Source: Bacteroidales bacterium
GTDB taxonomy: Bacteria; Bacteroidota; Bacteroidia; Bacteroidales; UBA932
Reading direction: 5' to 3'
DNA: 64,000 nucleotides
NCBI GenBank assembly: GCA_012522855.1
Contig: JAAYJQ010000002.1
Coordinates: forward strand, 1-64,000
How positions within the stretch are numbered: position 1 is the first letter of the stretch; every line of letters begins with the position of its first letter. The notes under the pieces are model-generated. The model saw only the letters and a program-made list of their open reading frames with translations. It had not been told where the DNA came from and did no database searches. The translations under genes and the position numbers were made by a program. Positions 25,135 through 34,622 of the stretch are shown piece by piece.

Positions 25135-26625
25135 ATGCCTGATCTGCCTCGGAAAACCACAAAAAAAAGGGCACAGGCAGTCAATCTGGACACTCTCGGG
25201 CTTGAGATGGGAAACAAACCGCCTCAAGCTCTTGATGTCGAAGAGGCTGTCCTGGGAGCCATGCTTATTGAACCTTCCTCCGTCGATATCGCGCTGGAGG
25301 AGTTGACTCCGTCGTGCTTCTACGACCCGCGCCACCGCATGATTTTCGAGGCGATGACCGAGCTGGTCAACCAGCACATCTCCGTGGACATCGTCACCGC
25401 AAGCGCCAAACTGCGAGAAAACGGCAATCTCGAAGCCGTGGGAGGATCGGTGTTTTTGGCCGATCTGTCCCAGAAAGTAGGCGCCGCCGCGCATCTGGAG
25501 TATTACGTCAAGATTCTGAAACAGAAGACCATTCAGCGAGACCTCATCACAGCCTCCTACCAGATTCTGAAGGACTCGTACGACGATTCGATCAATGTCG
25601 ATCACCTCATCGACGAGGCCCAGTCCAGGGTTTATGATGCCATTCAGAACAATCTGAAGAAGGATGTCCAGGAAATCGGTTCCGTGATCAACGATGCCAT
25701 GGAGGAGATTCAGAAGAACCAGACGCTGTCCGGATTGAGCGGCGTTCCTTCCGGTTTCCCTTCACTGGACCGGATCACCCGGGGCTGGCAGAAGTCCGAT
25801 TTGATCATTCTGGCGGCCAGGCCTTCCGTAGGGAAGACTGCCCTCGCCCTGAACCTGGCGCGGAACGCAGCGGTCGATCATCACATGCCGGTGGCTTTTT
25901 TCTCTCTGGAGATGTCCGCCCTGCAGCTGGTCATGCGTCTCATGACCACCGAATCCGGCTTCAGCGCGGACAAGCTGAAAGGAGGCACCAAGATCGAACC
26001 TTACGAATGGCCGGAATTGGAAGCTCGGCTGGCCAGCCTGTCCAAGGCACCGCTGTACATTGATGACACCCCGAGCATACCCTTGATGGAATTCCGCACC
26101 AAAGTGAAGCGCCTCGTGAAATCGAAGGATGTCCGTCTGGTCGTCGTGGATTATCTCCAGTTGATCCAGGGGCCGGTTGAACTCCGCGGATTGCGGGAAC
26201 AGGAAGTCGCCGCCATCTCCAGAACCCTCAAGGCGACGGCCAAGGAGCTGGAGATTCCCATCATCGCCCTTTCCCAGTTGTCCCGGAATGCGGTGCAGCG
26301 GACGGGCGGAACCGGAAAGCCCCAACTCAGCGACTTGCGCGAATCCGGAGCCATCGAGCAGGACGCGGACATGGTCATCTTCATCCATCGTCCGGATTAT
26401 CTCGGACTGTCCGACACTCCGGAAGGAAAGGAGATCACTCAAATCATCATTGCGAAACACAGGAATGGAGAAGTCGCCGATTTGGACATGCTGTTCAAGG
26501 CGGAGCAGGTCCGTTTCATCGAGCCGGGCGACTCGTTGATCCGCCAGGCGGAATTGATGGTCGGCATGGAATCTGCTATGAACAATGAATTCGACCAAAA
26601 TTCCGAATTCTATGAGAACAGCTAG
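25135..26625 (+). CDS. dnaB: replicative DNA helicase
   Basis: Ring helicase at the replication fork. The 496-residue protein has the N-terminal primase-interacting domain (about 30-135) and a RecA-type motor: Walker A ARPSVGKTA at 228-236, FSLEMSALQL, Walker B VRLVVVDYLQLI, and the C-terminal IAKHRNG arginine-finger region. There is no intein. The first 28 residues are a basic extension. Confidence 0.97.
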   Translation: MPDLPRKTTKKRAQAVNLDTLGLEMGNKPPQALDVEEAVLGAMLIEPSSVDIALEELTPSCFYDPRHRMIFEAMTELVNQHISVDIVTASAKLRENGNLEAVGGSVFLADLSQKVGAAAHLEYYVKILKQKTIQRDLITASYQILKDSYDDSINVDHLIDEAQSRVYDAIQNNLKKDVQEIGSVINDAMEEIQKNQTLSGLSGVPSGFPSLDRITRGWQKSDLIILAARPSVGKTALALNLARNAAVDHHMPVAFFSLEMSALQLVMRLMTTESGFSADKLKGGTKIEPYEWPELEARLASLSKAPLYIDDTPSIPLMEFRTKVKRLVKSKDVRLVVVDYLQLIQGPVELRGLREQEVAAISRTLKATAKELEIPIIALSQLSRNAVQRTGGTGKPQLSDLRESGAIEQDADMVIFIHRPDYLGLSDTPEGKEITQIIIAKHRNGEVADLDMLFKAEQVRFIEPGDSLIRQAELMVGMESAMNNEFDQNSEFYENS

Positions 26626-27475
26626 ACTTGCAGGATTTCTGGAGGTTCTTCTGATGAGCCTGATTCTGCCATTCTCCCTTTCCGCCGAAGGCGTGGAGGA
26701 CGCGCGTTGTATTCCGGTACATGCCATCAACCCAGAGAACCTGGCCTTTAAGGCAGGCGAGCGGCTGGATTTCGTCGTCCACTATAAATGGGGCATCATC
26801 AACTCCGACGTCGGCAAGGGGTACTGCCGCATCGACTCGGCAGTTCTGAATGGCCGACCCGTGTTCCATTGCTCCGCAGGAGGGCGTTCCGCAAGGTTCT
26901 ACGACGTGTTTTTCAAAGTTCGGGAAGATTTCCAGTCTTGGATGACGGTCGAAGACCTCAGGCCGCTCAAATTCTACAGGGACACGTATGAAGGGGGATA
27001 CACGGCCAGGAACACCTATGCTTTCGATTGGACGCCGGGGCATGAAATGATCGACGCCGCCATCACGACCTCGAAGAAGGGTGACTACTCGGTCCGGATT
27101 CCGCTGGATGCCTGCACCTTGGATCTGCCCTCCCTGCTCTGCGTTCTGCGGAACCTTGATTTCAACAAGGTCTATCAAGGGGCCCGTTATCCGATGACCT
27201 TGGCTGTCAATGACAGCTCGTTCAACCTTCATTTCACCTATCTGGGAAAAGATCAGAAGAAGTTGAGTCTCGGTACAGTCAACTGCCACAAGCTCGCAGT
27301 GCAGGTCGTGGCCGGGGAAGTGTTCTCCGGCGACGCGGACATGTTCCTTTGGCTGTCGGATGACGACAACCGGCTTCCGGTTTGGTTCATGGCTCCGATT
27401 CTTTACGGGGAGGTCCAGGGGCGCTTGACGGGATATTCCGGGCTCAAGCATCCGTTCAACGCATTCGTGGAATGA
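26612..27475 (+). CDS. DUF3108 exported protein
   Basis: A 287-residue protein with a signal peptide (MRTARLAGFLEVLLMSLILPFSLSAEG) and a beta-rich DUF3108 body: AGERLDFVVHYKWGIINSDVGKG, then repeated strands, ending FMAPILYGEVQGRLTGYSGL. Probably periplasmic; the molecular function of the family is unknown. An ATG nine codons upstream is possible, but the chosen start gives a normal signal peptide; it overlaps the dnaB end by 14 bases. Its stop overlaps the next start (ATGA). Confidence 0.88.
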   Translation: MRTARLAGFLEVLLMSLILPFSLSAEGVEDARCIPVHAINPENLAFKAGERLDFVVHYKWGIINSDVGKGYCRIDSAVLNGRPVFHCSAGGRSARFYDVFFKVREDFQSWMTVEDLRPLKFYRDTYEGGYTARNTYAFDWTPGHEMIDAAITTSKKGDYSVRIPLDACTLDLPSLLCVLRNLDFNKVYQGARYPMTLAVNDSSFNLHFTYLGKDQKKLSLGTVNCHKLAVQVVAGEVFSGDADMFLWLSDDDNRLPVWFMAPILYGEVQGRLTGYSGLKHPFNAFVE

Positions 27476-27894
27476 GACCGCAGAGGGAGATTTCGCACAA
27501 AGGCCGCATCGTGTCCGTCTCCGGTGACCGTATTTCCGTGGAGATCGTGTCCGAGTCGGCCTGTGCCGCCTGCCGGGTTTCGGGATTGTGCGGTGTGGCG
27601 GATTCCAAGAAAAAAATCGTGGAAATTCGAGTTGTCGGAAAGACCGGTTGGAAGGTCGGACAGGAAGTCATCGTCTGCCTCGGACAGTCGATGGGACTGA
27701 AGGCGGTGTTCTATTCCTATGTCATTCCGTTGCTGATATTATTGATTTTAATACTATCTTTGTCGACAATCGGATTGTCGGATTGGGCGACCGGTTTGAT
27801 CGCTGTCGGGGGGGTTGCCTGCTATTATTTGGCGATATATTTTTTCAGGGACAGGTTCGCCGGAAATTACGAATTTTATATCAGGGACATTTAA
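27472..27894 (+). CDS. SoxR-reducing system protein RseC family
   Basis: A 140-residue membrane protein with four cytoplasmic cysteines in SACAACRVSGLCG plus a small beta domain, and two C-terminal helices. RseC-like proteins accompany rnf genes in Bacteroidota and probably help assemble or couple the complex. The start overlaps the DUF3108 stop. Confidence 0.87.
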   Translation: MRPQREISHKGRIVSVSGDRISVEIVSESACAACRVSGLCGVADSKKKIVEIRVVGKTGWKVGQEVIVCLGQSMGLKAVFYSYVIPLLILLILILSLSTIGLSDWATGLIAVGGVACYYLAIYFFRDRFAGNYEFYIRDI

Positions 27895-27904
27895 TCGGAA
27901 CGAT

Positions 27905-28828
27905 ATGACTAGTACAATCATCTGGACGGTCGTGATCATCACGGTTCTGGGTTTGCTGCTTGCTCTTGTCCTCTATTTGGTCGCGCAACGCTTCAAGGTG
28001 GAAGAGGACCCTCGCGTCGAGGAGGTCGAGAACGCGCTGCCCGGGGCCAACTGCGGCGGTTGCGGTTTCGCCGGCTGCCACGCTTTTGCGGAGGCGGCGG
28101 TCAAGGCCCCCGATCTGGACAGCCATTACTGTCCGGTCGGCGGAAACGACGTGATGAAAAAGATGGCGGAGATTCTCGGCTACGAGGTCCGGGAAAAAGC
28201 GCCTATGATCGCAGTCGTCCGCTGCAACGGAACTTGCGAAGCGCGTCCCAGAATCAATGAATATGACGGGATCCAATTGTGCAGCGTGAAGGCCGAGCTC
28301 TATGCCGGGGACACCGGCTGTTCCTTCGGTTGCCTCGGCTGCGGAGATTGTGTGGCCGTATGCCGGTTCGATGCCATCCGGATGGATCCGTCTACCGGTC
28401 TGCCGGTGGTCGATCAAGAAAAGTGTACGGCTTGCGGGGCCTGCGTGAAGGCCTGCCCGAAACGTATCATCGAACTTCGCGCGAAAGGACCGAGAGGCAT
28501 GCGGGTGGTGGTTTCCTGTGCCAACCAGGACAAGGGGCCGGTTGCGAAGAAGGCCTGCGCGAATGCTTGCATCGGTTGCGGCATTTGTTTCAAGACCTGC
28601 ACGCATGGCGCGATCGTGTTCGAGAACAATCTGGCTTACATTGATTTCAACAAGTGCAAGCTCTGCCGCGAATGCGAGGCGGTCTGTCCGACCGACGCCA
28701 TCCACGGCATCAATTTCCCGAAACCCCTGGATAAGCCCGCCGTGAAGGCGCGGATTCGGGAACGCCAAAAGAAAGCGCGTGAAGCTGTTGGGGAACCCAA
28801 GAAAATGGAGGAAAAAAACAATGGCTAG
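27905..28828 (+). CDS. rnfB: Rnf electron transport complex subunit B
   Basis: Cytoplasmic-side ferredoxin subunit of the ferredoxin:NAD+ oxidoreductase that pumps ions. The 307-residue product has an N-terminal membrane helix, the Fe-S domain motif NCGGCGFAGCHAFAE, and several further 4Fe-4S clusters including CTACGACVKACP, CANACIGCGICFKTC and CKLCRECEAVCP, then a charged Lys/Glu tail. An upstream in-frame ATG would add an unlikely N-terminus overlapping the RseC-like gene. Confidence 0.96.
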   Translation: MTSTIIWTVVIITVLGLLLALVLYLVAQRFKVEEDPRVEEVENALPGANCGGCGFAGCHAFAEAAVKAPDLDSHYCPVGGNDVMKKMAEILGYEVREKAPMIAVVRCNGTCEARPRINEYDGIQLCSVKAELYAGDTGCSFGCLGCGDCVAVCRFDAIRMDPSTGLPVVDQEKCTACGACVKACPKRIIELRAKGPRGMRVVVSCANQDKGPVAKKACANACIGCGICFKTCTHGAIVFENNLAYIDFNKCKLCRECEAVCPTDAIHGINFPKPLDKPAVKARIRERQKKAREAVGEPKKMEEKNNG

Positions 28829-30179
28829 AAGAACATTTTCGATCGGCGGGATCCATCCTGCGGATGGCAAGATTTCCCGCGAATGCGCGATAAAGGCGCT
28901 TCCTTTGCCTGCTACCGTCCATATTGCCCTTTCTCAGCACCTCGGAGCTCCTGCCAAGCCCCTGGTCGCCGCCGGAGACAAGGTCAAGGTAGGTCAGCCG
29001 ATCGCGGAGCCGGCCGGATTCGTGTCCGCCTTTATCCATTCTTCCGTCAGCGGCACCGTCAAGGGCATCCTGCCTTGTCAGGATTTGTCCGGAAATCGGC
29101 AGAACTGCATCGAAATTGCAGTGGAGGGAGATGAATGGCTGGAGACCATTGATCGGTCGGACACCCTGGTAACCGACATTCCGGAAGACGCCAAGGGTAT
29201 CGTCGAGAAGATTCGTCTCGGTGGCGTCGTCGGACTGGGCGGGGCGACCTTCCCGACCCATGTCAAGTTGAGTCTGCCTCCCGGAAAGAAGTGCGAGATG
29301 CTGATCATCAACGGTTGCGAATGCGAGCCTTACCTGACTTCCGATTTCCGCACCCTGCTTGAAAAAGGGGAGCAGGTGGTCGTGGGTGCCGCGCTGCTCA
29401 AGCAGGCGCTCGGAGCCGACCAAGCCACTATCGCCATCGAAGACAACAAGCCGGAGGCGATCGATCATATTCAGCGCATCGTGGGGCAGATGCGGGCGAA
29501 GAACCCGAAATACGCCGGCATCGAAGTACTGCCGCTCGTGAAAAAATACCCGGCAGGAGGCGAGAAGCAGCTGATCGATGCGGTGATGCGTCGGCAGGTA
29601 CGGTCAGGTGGTCTTCCGATCGATGTCGGGGCGGTCGTGCAGAACGTCTGTACCGCGCTCGCTGTCTACGATGCCGTCCAGAAAAACAAGCCCCTCATCG
29701 ACAATTCGGTGACCGTGACGGGGGAATGTTTCCCGAAGCAGGCCAATCTGCTGGTGCGTGTGGGAACCCCGCTGCGCGCCATTGTAGACTACCTCGGAGG
29801 CATTCCGGAGGAGGCGGCCAAGATCATCAGCGGCGGACCGATGATGGGAAAGGCCGTCGCCAATCTCGACGCTCCCACCTTGAAGGGAACCGGCGGACTG
29901 CTGTTCTTGACCAACAAGCAGACCAAGCGGATGCCGGAGAGTCATTGCATCCGCTGCGGCAAATGTGCCGATGCTTGTCCGATGGGGCTGGAGCCCTTTC
30001 TGCTCTACCGCCTGGCCAAGGCAGGAAATATGGAGGCGCTGGAGGAGAACGCGGCGCAGGATTGCGTCCAGTGCGGATGCTGCCTGTACACTTGCCCGGC
30101 GGGCATTCCGCTCCTGGATTTGATCAGGCAGGCCCGCAGCCAGGTGATGGGGATCATAAAGGCCCGCGCAGCCAAATAA
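28821..30179 (+). CDS. rnfC: Rnf electron transport complex subunit C
   Basis: NADH/FMN-binding peripheral subunit. The 452 residues start ARRTFSIGGIHPADGK; the glycine-rich GGVVGLGGATFPTHVK nucleotide site and NGCECEPYLTSDFR are family hallmarks; the C-terminus holds two 4Fe-4S clusters, CIRCGKCADACPMG and CVQCGCCLYTCPAG. Starts eight bases inside rnfB. Confidence 0.96.
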   Translation: MARRTFSIGGIHPADGKISRECAIKALPLPATVHIALSQHLGAPAKPLVAAGDKVKVGQPIAEPAGFVSAFIHSSVSGTVKGILPCQDLSGNRQNCIEIAVEGDEWLETIDRSDTLVTDIPEDAKGIVEKIRLGGVVGLGGATFPTHVKLSLPPGKKCEMLIINGCECEPYLTSDFRTLLEKGEQVVVGAALLKQALGADQATIAIEDNKPEAIDHIQRIVGQMRAKNPKYAGIEVLPLVKKYPAGGEKQLIDAVMRRQVRSGGLPIDVGAVVQNVCTALAVYDAVQKNKPLIDNSVTVTGECFPKQANLLVRVGTPLRAIVDYLGGIPEEAAKIISGGPMMGKAVANLDAPTLKGTGGLLFLTNKQTKRMPESHCIRCGKCADACPMGLEPFLLYRLAKAGNMEALEENAAQDCVQCGCCLYTCPAGIPLLDLIRQARSQVMGIIKARAAK

Positions 30180-30211
30180 TGTCATTTCGATTGAACTGAA
30201 GAGTCTGTTAT

Positions 30212-31195
30212 ATGGATAAATTAATCGTTTCACCTTCTCCGCACATCCACACGAAGACCACGACCCGGGTCTTGATGCGCGATGTCGTGATCGCGCTGCT
30301 GCCGGCGGCGATTGTTTCGGTTGTTTTTTACGGCTGGGATGCGCTGCTGGTGCTCGGGGTCAGCGTCGTTTCGTGCGTGTTGCTGGAATATCTGATTACC
30401 CGGTATCTGTTGAAGCGTCCCTCCACGGTCGGGGACCTTTCCGCTGTGGTGACGGGGATGCTGCTGGCATTGAACCTGCCTACCGCCACTCCGTGGTGGG
30501 TGGTTTTCATCGGCGCCCTCGTGGCCATCGGCATCGCGAAGATGACCTTCGGAGGGCTGGGGCAGAATGTCTTCAACCCCGCTTTGGTCGGCCGTGTATT
30601 CCTGTTGGTCTCCTTCCCGACGTACATGACCCATTGGGAGATCCCCAAGGGGCTTTTCGGGGTGGATGCGGTTACCGGAGCCACCCCGCTGGGCATTATC
30701 AAGGAGGGTCTGATGCAAGGCAGTACCATTCCGGACCTGATGGCCCAGCACGGGTACACCTATTCCCAGATGCTTTTGGCCAACCTCGGCGGCTCGGCCG
30801 GCGAGGCTTGCGCGATCGCGATCCTGGCGGGCTTCGTCTATCTGCTCATTCGGAAAGTCATCAAGCCCTGGATCACCTTGTCGATTCTGGGCACCGTGGC
30901 CGCCACTTCTTGCATCTTCTGGCTGGCGGATCCCGCCCGATTCACCGATCCGCTTTTCAACCTGCTGACAGGCGGTATACTCTTGGGTTCCTGCTTCATG
31001 GCGACGGATTATGTGACCTCTCCCATGAACACCAAAGGCGGCATCCTCTTCGGGGTCGGCATCGGCTTCATCACCATGATGATCCGGTACTTCGGATCCT
31101 ATCCGGACGGCATCAGCTTCGCGATTCTGATCATGAATGCGACGGTTCCGCTGCTCAACATTTGGTTCCATCAGAAAAAATACGGGAGGGCATAG
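30212..31195 (+). CDS. rnfD: Rnf electron transport complex subunit D
   Basis: Integral membrane flavoprotein. The 327-residue protein has about nine helices, and the flavinylation motif (S/T)GAT appears as AVTGATPLG near residue 155, the expected covalent FMN site. Ion specificity cannot be read from it. Three bases separate it from rnfG. Confidence 0.95.
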   Translation: MDKLIVSPSPHIHTKTTTRVLMRDVVIALLPAAIVSVVFYGWDALLVLGVSVVSCVLLEYLITRYLLKRPSTVGDLSAVVTGMLLALNLPTATPWWVVFIGALVAIGIAKMTFGGLGQNVFNPALVGRVFLLVSFPTYMTHWEIPKGLFGVDAVTGATPLGIIKEGLMQGSTIPDLMAQHGYTYSQMLLANLGGSAGEACAIAILAGFVYLLIRKVIKPWITLSILGTVAATSCIFWLADPARFTDPLFNLLTGGILLGSCFMATDYVTSPMNTKGGILFGVGIGFITMMIRYFGSYPDGISFAILIMNATVPLLNIWFHQKKYGRA

Positions 31196-31198
31196 GCG

Positions 31199-31762
31199 AT
31201 GGCGGCAGAATCCAATCTTAAAAACATGGCCCTGTGCCTGACCCTGGTCTGTCTGTTCTGCTCCGCTGTGCTGGCGGCGGTCTATGTCGTGACCAAGGAT
31301 CCGATCGAGCGTGCCAATGCGAACATCCTGAAAGAGTCCATCGGCTTGGTCCTGCCGCCCGGTGGCGATCTGTCCGAGGAGCGACCGCTCGAAGTCGGGG
31401 GCTTGCCTTCCGTGTACTATGTCAGTTCGTCCGCAGGGACGCCGGCGGCCTATGCGATCCAGTCTTCCACCGTCGGATTCAGCGGTCCGCTGACGCTGAT
31501 GGTAGGTATCACGGCGGATGGCAAAATCTACAACACGTCTGTTCTTTCGCATTCTGAAACTCCCGGCCTGGGAGCCAAGTGCGCGACCGATGAACCGTTT
31601 ATGACGCAGTTCGAAGGATTCGATCCGGCGGAGAAGATTCTGGCGGTCAAGAAGGACGGCGGCGACCTGGATGCGATCACCGCTTCCACGATTACCTCGC
31701 GCGCGTATGCACTGGCGATTCAAAACGCCCTCGCGGCGTTCCAAACCATAAAAGGAGAGTAG
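31199..31762 (+). CDS. rnfG: Rnf electron transport complex subunit G
   Basis: One membrane helix (12-31) anchors a periplasmic FMN-binding domain. In 187 residues the family is clear from SHSETPGLGAK and the C-terminal flavinylation loop. That loop reads DAITASTITSRA, so the Thr (T164) that would carry FMN is kept, but the usual S/T-G-A-T has become T-A-S-T. Whether an ApbE-type transferase modifies it is uncertain. No apbE lies in the window. Confidence 0.93.
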   Translation: MAAESNLKNMALCLTLVCLFCSAVLAAVYVVTKDPIERANANILKESIGLVLPPGGDLSEERPLEVGGLPSVYYVSSSAGTPAAYAIQSSTVGFSGPLTLMVGITADGKIYNTSVLSHSETPGLGAKCATDEPFMTQFEGFDPAEKILAVKKDGGDLDAITASTITSRAYALAIQNALAAFQTIKGE

Positions 31763-31765
31763 GGT

Positions 31766-32347
31766 ATGAATAAGTTGCAGTTATTCACCAAGGGCATTGT
31801 CAAAGAAAACCCGATTTTCGTGCTGCTGCTGGGGTTGTGCCCCACGTTGGCTACCACGACTTCCGCCATCAACGGTATGAGCATGGGACTGGCGACCCTC
31901 TTCGTCCTGGTGCTTTCGAACATGGCTATTTCGGCCATCGCTCCGCGGGTGCCCGACAAGGTACACATTCCGGTGTACATCGTCGTGATCGCCACCTTTG
32001 TCACCGTGCTGCAGTTCGTGATGCAGGCCTGGACGCCGGTCATATACAAAACCTTGGGCCTGTTCATCCCGCTCATCGTTGTGAACTGCATCGTTCTCGG
32101 CCGCGCCGAGGCCTTCGCCAACCAGAACGGAATCATCGATTCCGCTCTGGACGGCCTGGGCCAGGGCATGGGCTTCACCTTTTCGCTGACGGTTCTGGGG
32201 CTGGTCCGCGAGGTGCTGGGAAGCGGTTCCGTCTTCGGCTTGAAATTCATTTCCGGCGACGGCATACTCGCCTTCGTGATGGCGCCCGGCGCCTTCCTTT
32301 GTCTGGGTTACCTGATGGTGCTGTTCAATAAATTTCTGAAGAAGTAA
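31766..32347 (+). CDS. rnfE: Rnf electron transport complex subunit E
   Basis: Six-helix membrane subunit, 193 residues, with the signature ENPIFVLLLGLCPTLATT and VNCIVLGRAEAFA. It forms the membrane electron path with RnfA. It begins after a three-base gap from rnfG. Confidence 0.95.
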   Translation: MNKLQLFTKGIVKENPIFVLLLGLCPTLATTTSAINGMSMGLATLFVLVLSNMAISAIAPRVPDKVHIPVYIVVIATFVTVLQFVMQAWTPVIYKTLGLFIPLIVVNCIVLGRAEAFANQNGIIDSALDGLGQGMGFTFSLTVLGLVREVLGSGSVFGLKFISGDGILAFVMAPGAFLCLGYLMVLFNKFLKK

Positions 32348-32353
32348 GGCCTT

Positions 32354-32956
32354 ATGGAATATTTTCTGATTATCATCTCGGCGATATTCGTCAACAACAT
32401 CATGCTGGCCCAGTTCCTGGGCACCTGTCCGTTCATCGGTGTTTCCAACAAGCTCTCGACGGCCACGGGCATGTCCGGCGCCGTGACCTTCGTGATCACG
32501 CTCGCGACGTTGGTAACCTGGCTGATCAACAAATACCTGCTCATTACCTTCCATCTGGAATTCCTTCAGACCATCGCGTTCATCCTCGTGATCGCCGCCC
32601 TGGTGCAAGTAGTGGAGATCGTGCTCAAAAAGATCAGCCCCGCCCTCTACCAGGCGCTGGGAATCTACCTGCCGCTCATCACGACGAACTGCGCCGTGCT
32701 CGGTGTCGCCATCAACGTGGTGACCAAGGAATTCTCATTTGGAGGCGGGCCTGCGCACCTGCTGAATTTGCCTGAGACCATCGTCTATGCTTTCGCGACG
32801 GCGCTGGGTTATGGTCTGGCCATGATTCTCTTCGCCGGCCTGCGGGAGCATCTGGAACTGAACGATGTCCCGAAAGCGTTTCGGGGTGTCCCCATCGCCT
32901 TCATCACCGTGGGAATTCTCGCGCTGGCTTTCATGGGGTTCTCGGGAATTGTATAA
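32354..32956 (+). CDS. rnfA: Rnf electron transport complex subunit A
   Basis: Homologous inverted-topology partner of RnfE: 200 residues, six helices, with NNIMLAQFLGTCPFIGVS and TTNCAVLGVAI, each with the Cys that holds the intramembrane iron cluster. Last gene of the operon. Confidence 0.95.
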   Translation: MEYFLIIISAIFVNNIMLAQFLGTCPFIGVSNKLSTATGMSGAVTFVITLATLVTWLINKYLLITFHLEFLQTIAFILVIAALVQVVEIVLKKISPALYQALGIYLPLITTNCAVLGVAINVVTKEFSFGGGPAHLLNLPETIVYAFATALGYGLAMILFAGLREHLELNDVPKAFRGVPIAFITVGILALAFMGFSGIV

Positions 32957-33018
32957 TTTTTGCAGGGTAGAGAGTCTGTTGAAATACTAAACGTTCTATT
33001 AACGAAAAATTATTGATT

Positions 33019-33474
33019 ATGAAGAAAGTGATTTTGGTCCTTGCGGCCGTACTTTGTTTCGGAGCGCTTGCCGGCGCGCAGCCCAAGGCGTTGGGTATTC
33101 GTTTCGGTTGGGGCGTAGACCTCAGTTACGAGCATTATGCCGGCAATGATTTTCTGGAGTTTGAACTCGGACTGGACGGCTACAACGATGCCTTCCATGT
33201 GGACGGGATTTACAATTTCATAATCGCCGAACCGGACTGGACGGCCGGGTCCTGGGAATTCTACGGCGGCCCCGGCGTTTCCGTGGCGGTCTGGAACCAT
33301 AATGACGCCAACAATGTCTATGCGGGCATTCTCGGCAATTTGGGTTTGGGGTATACCTTCAACATACCGCTGCAACTGTCTCTGGACATCCGCCCGCGGA
33401 TCATGTTGGGAGACGGAAGGATTTGGGACGACGGAGTCTTCTCCTTCGGTCTCGGTGTCCGCTACGCTTTCTAG
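33019..33474 (+). CDS. small secreted outer-membrane-barrel-like protein
   Basis: A 151-residue product with a signal peptide (MKKVILVLAAVLCFGALAGAQ) and alternating hydrophobic/polar strands ending in FGLGVRYAF, an aromatic C-terminus typical of outer-membrane beta-barrels. I recognise no named family. It follows rnfA by 62 bases but is probably a separate unit. A TTG two codons earlier is not needed. Confidence 0.75.
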   Translation: MKKVILVLAAVLCFGALAGAQPKALGIRFGWGVDLSYEHYAGNDFLEFELGLDGYNDAFHVDGIYNFIIAEPDWTAGSWEFYGGPGVSVAVWNHNDANNVYAGILGNLGLGYTFNIPLQLSLDIRPRIMLGDGRIWDDGVFSFGLGVRYAF

Positions 33475-33963
33475 CGGGATCTGAATGGAAAAATTTTAAA
33501 GGCGGTGACCAAAAAGTTTTTTGGTCACCGCCTCTCCTTCCCGGCCTAAGCACACTGCGCTGCGCATTCCGGGCTGGGTGGTTGCGGCTGCTCGCCCTTT
33601 CCTCGCAGGTGGAAAAGTAGAGGAGGGATTCTACAAACTACGGCCGCACTGATCCTGCACACAGACGGCTGTAGGGCATATTCATGCGGCAAGACCCCCT
33701 TTTAAATGGCCATATTGCCGCCTTGATTATGCTTATAGCCATGTCCAGGGCATATTCCTGCGGCTGTGGTTTGCAAAAGATTTCCGCCGCCAACGCTATT
33801 CCGCATGTGCTTGGCAACCGTTCAGATGAAAATCGGCTCTGCGAGGGGGTAGAGTTGAACCGGGCAACCGCCACGAGCGGGGATAAAGAAGGTCGGCCTT
33901 TTGCTTGTCCGCCGCGTTAGTTTTAATAGATGCCTCCGAAAGTCCTTGCTGCAGGCAGTCTGC
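33475..33963. other. 489-bp intergenic region without a supported gene
   Basis: It holds a perfect 16-bp inverted repeat (see separate entry) and two near-identical 17-mers, GGGCATATTCATGCGGC at 33674 and GGGCATATTCCTGCGGC at 33748. A 78-codon frame (33684-33920) lacks any recognisable domain or signal. No tRNA or riboswitch was seen. Confidence 0.5.
33500..33533. terminator. perfect inverted repeat, possible bidirectional terminator
   Basis: AGGCGGTGACCAAAAA and its exact reverse complement are separated by two bases. The A/T tracts lie at the loop side, so there is no T-run after the stem; termination is plausible but not certain. Confidence 0.5.
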
Positions 33964-34509
33964 TTAGAAAACAAAAGCGAGCCGGTACTGGATGTGAAAG
34001 CCTAAGCCGGAGTCTTCACTGATATAAAGCCTGGGTCCAAAAGTGAACTCGTGCGCCCAATGGATACCGCCGCAGCGCCGGATTCCGTACATCGGAATGA
34101 ACATGAGACCCATTCCGTCTTCATGGGGAATGAGCAGGTTCCGGAAGGATACGAAGTCGGATGAATTGTTGAAGGTGCTTCTGCCCATCCGGTTCCTTCG
34201 TCCGATGTTTGTGTATAGCCTTGGCTCGATGGTTGCGCCCAAGGCCATCCCGATGCTGACGCTGGTGGTCGAGGGATCGCTGTACAGAGAGATCTGCTGC
34301 GGAACGATGCCGGCTCTTCCGATGATCGACCAGTGGCCGCCGAGACGCTGCTCGTAGCCGTACTCCAACCCGAGTATCGTCATTGAAATGGAATGGTTCG
34401 AGACGACTTCAGGGCCTGATGGCTGTCCTTGTGTTTCTTGAGAATATGCTTGCATGGAAAAGAAGGTCATGGCCAGAATTGTCATCGCTGAAAAGAATGT
34501 GTTTTTCAT
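33964..34509 (-). CDS. secreted outer-membrane-barrel-like protein
   Basis: A 181-residue protein: signal peptide (MKNTFFSAMTILAMTFFSMQAYSQ) then beta-strand-rich sequence ending IQYRLAFVF, with the terminal Phe favoured by the BAM machinery. LGLEYGYEQRLG and GATIEPRLYTN suggest a small porin-like fold; no named family recognised. The frame extends 15 codons upstream; the chosen ATG gives the signal peptide. Divergent from the sigma-factor operon. Confidence 0.75.
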   Translation of the reverse strand: MKNTFFSAMTILAMTFFSMQAYSQETQGQPSGPEVVSNHSISMTILGLEYGYEQRLGGHWSIIGRAGIVPQQISLYSDPSTTSVSIGMALGATIEPRLYTNIGRRNRMGRSTFNNSSDFVSFRNLLIPHEDGMGLMFIPMYGIRRCGGIHWAHEFTFGPRLYISEDSGLGFHIQYRLAFVF

Positions 34510-34622
34510 AAATCTGCTTAAAGTAAAGTATAAAGTTTTGTATTCGGGCGGCAAATTTACATAAAATCCGGTTACATTTTCATCTTCTTTTCGTTTATAT
34601 TAGTGGAAAGTTCAAAGACGAG

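Noticed and set aside
33684..33920. 78-codon frame in the orphan intergenic region
   Set aside because: No signal peptide, domain or promoter box; composition unlike the neighbouring genes.
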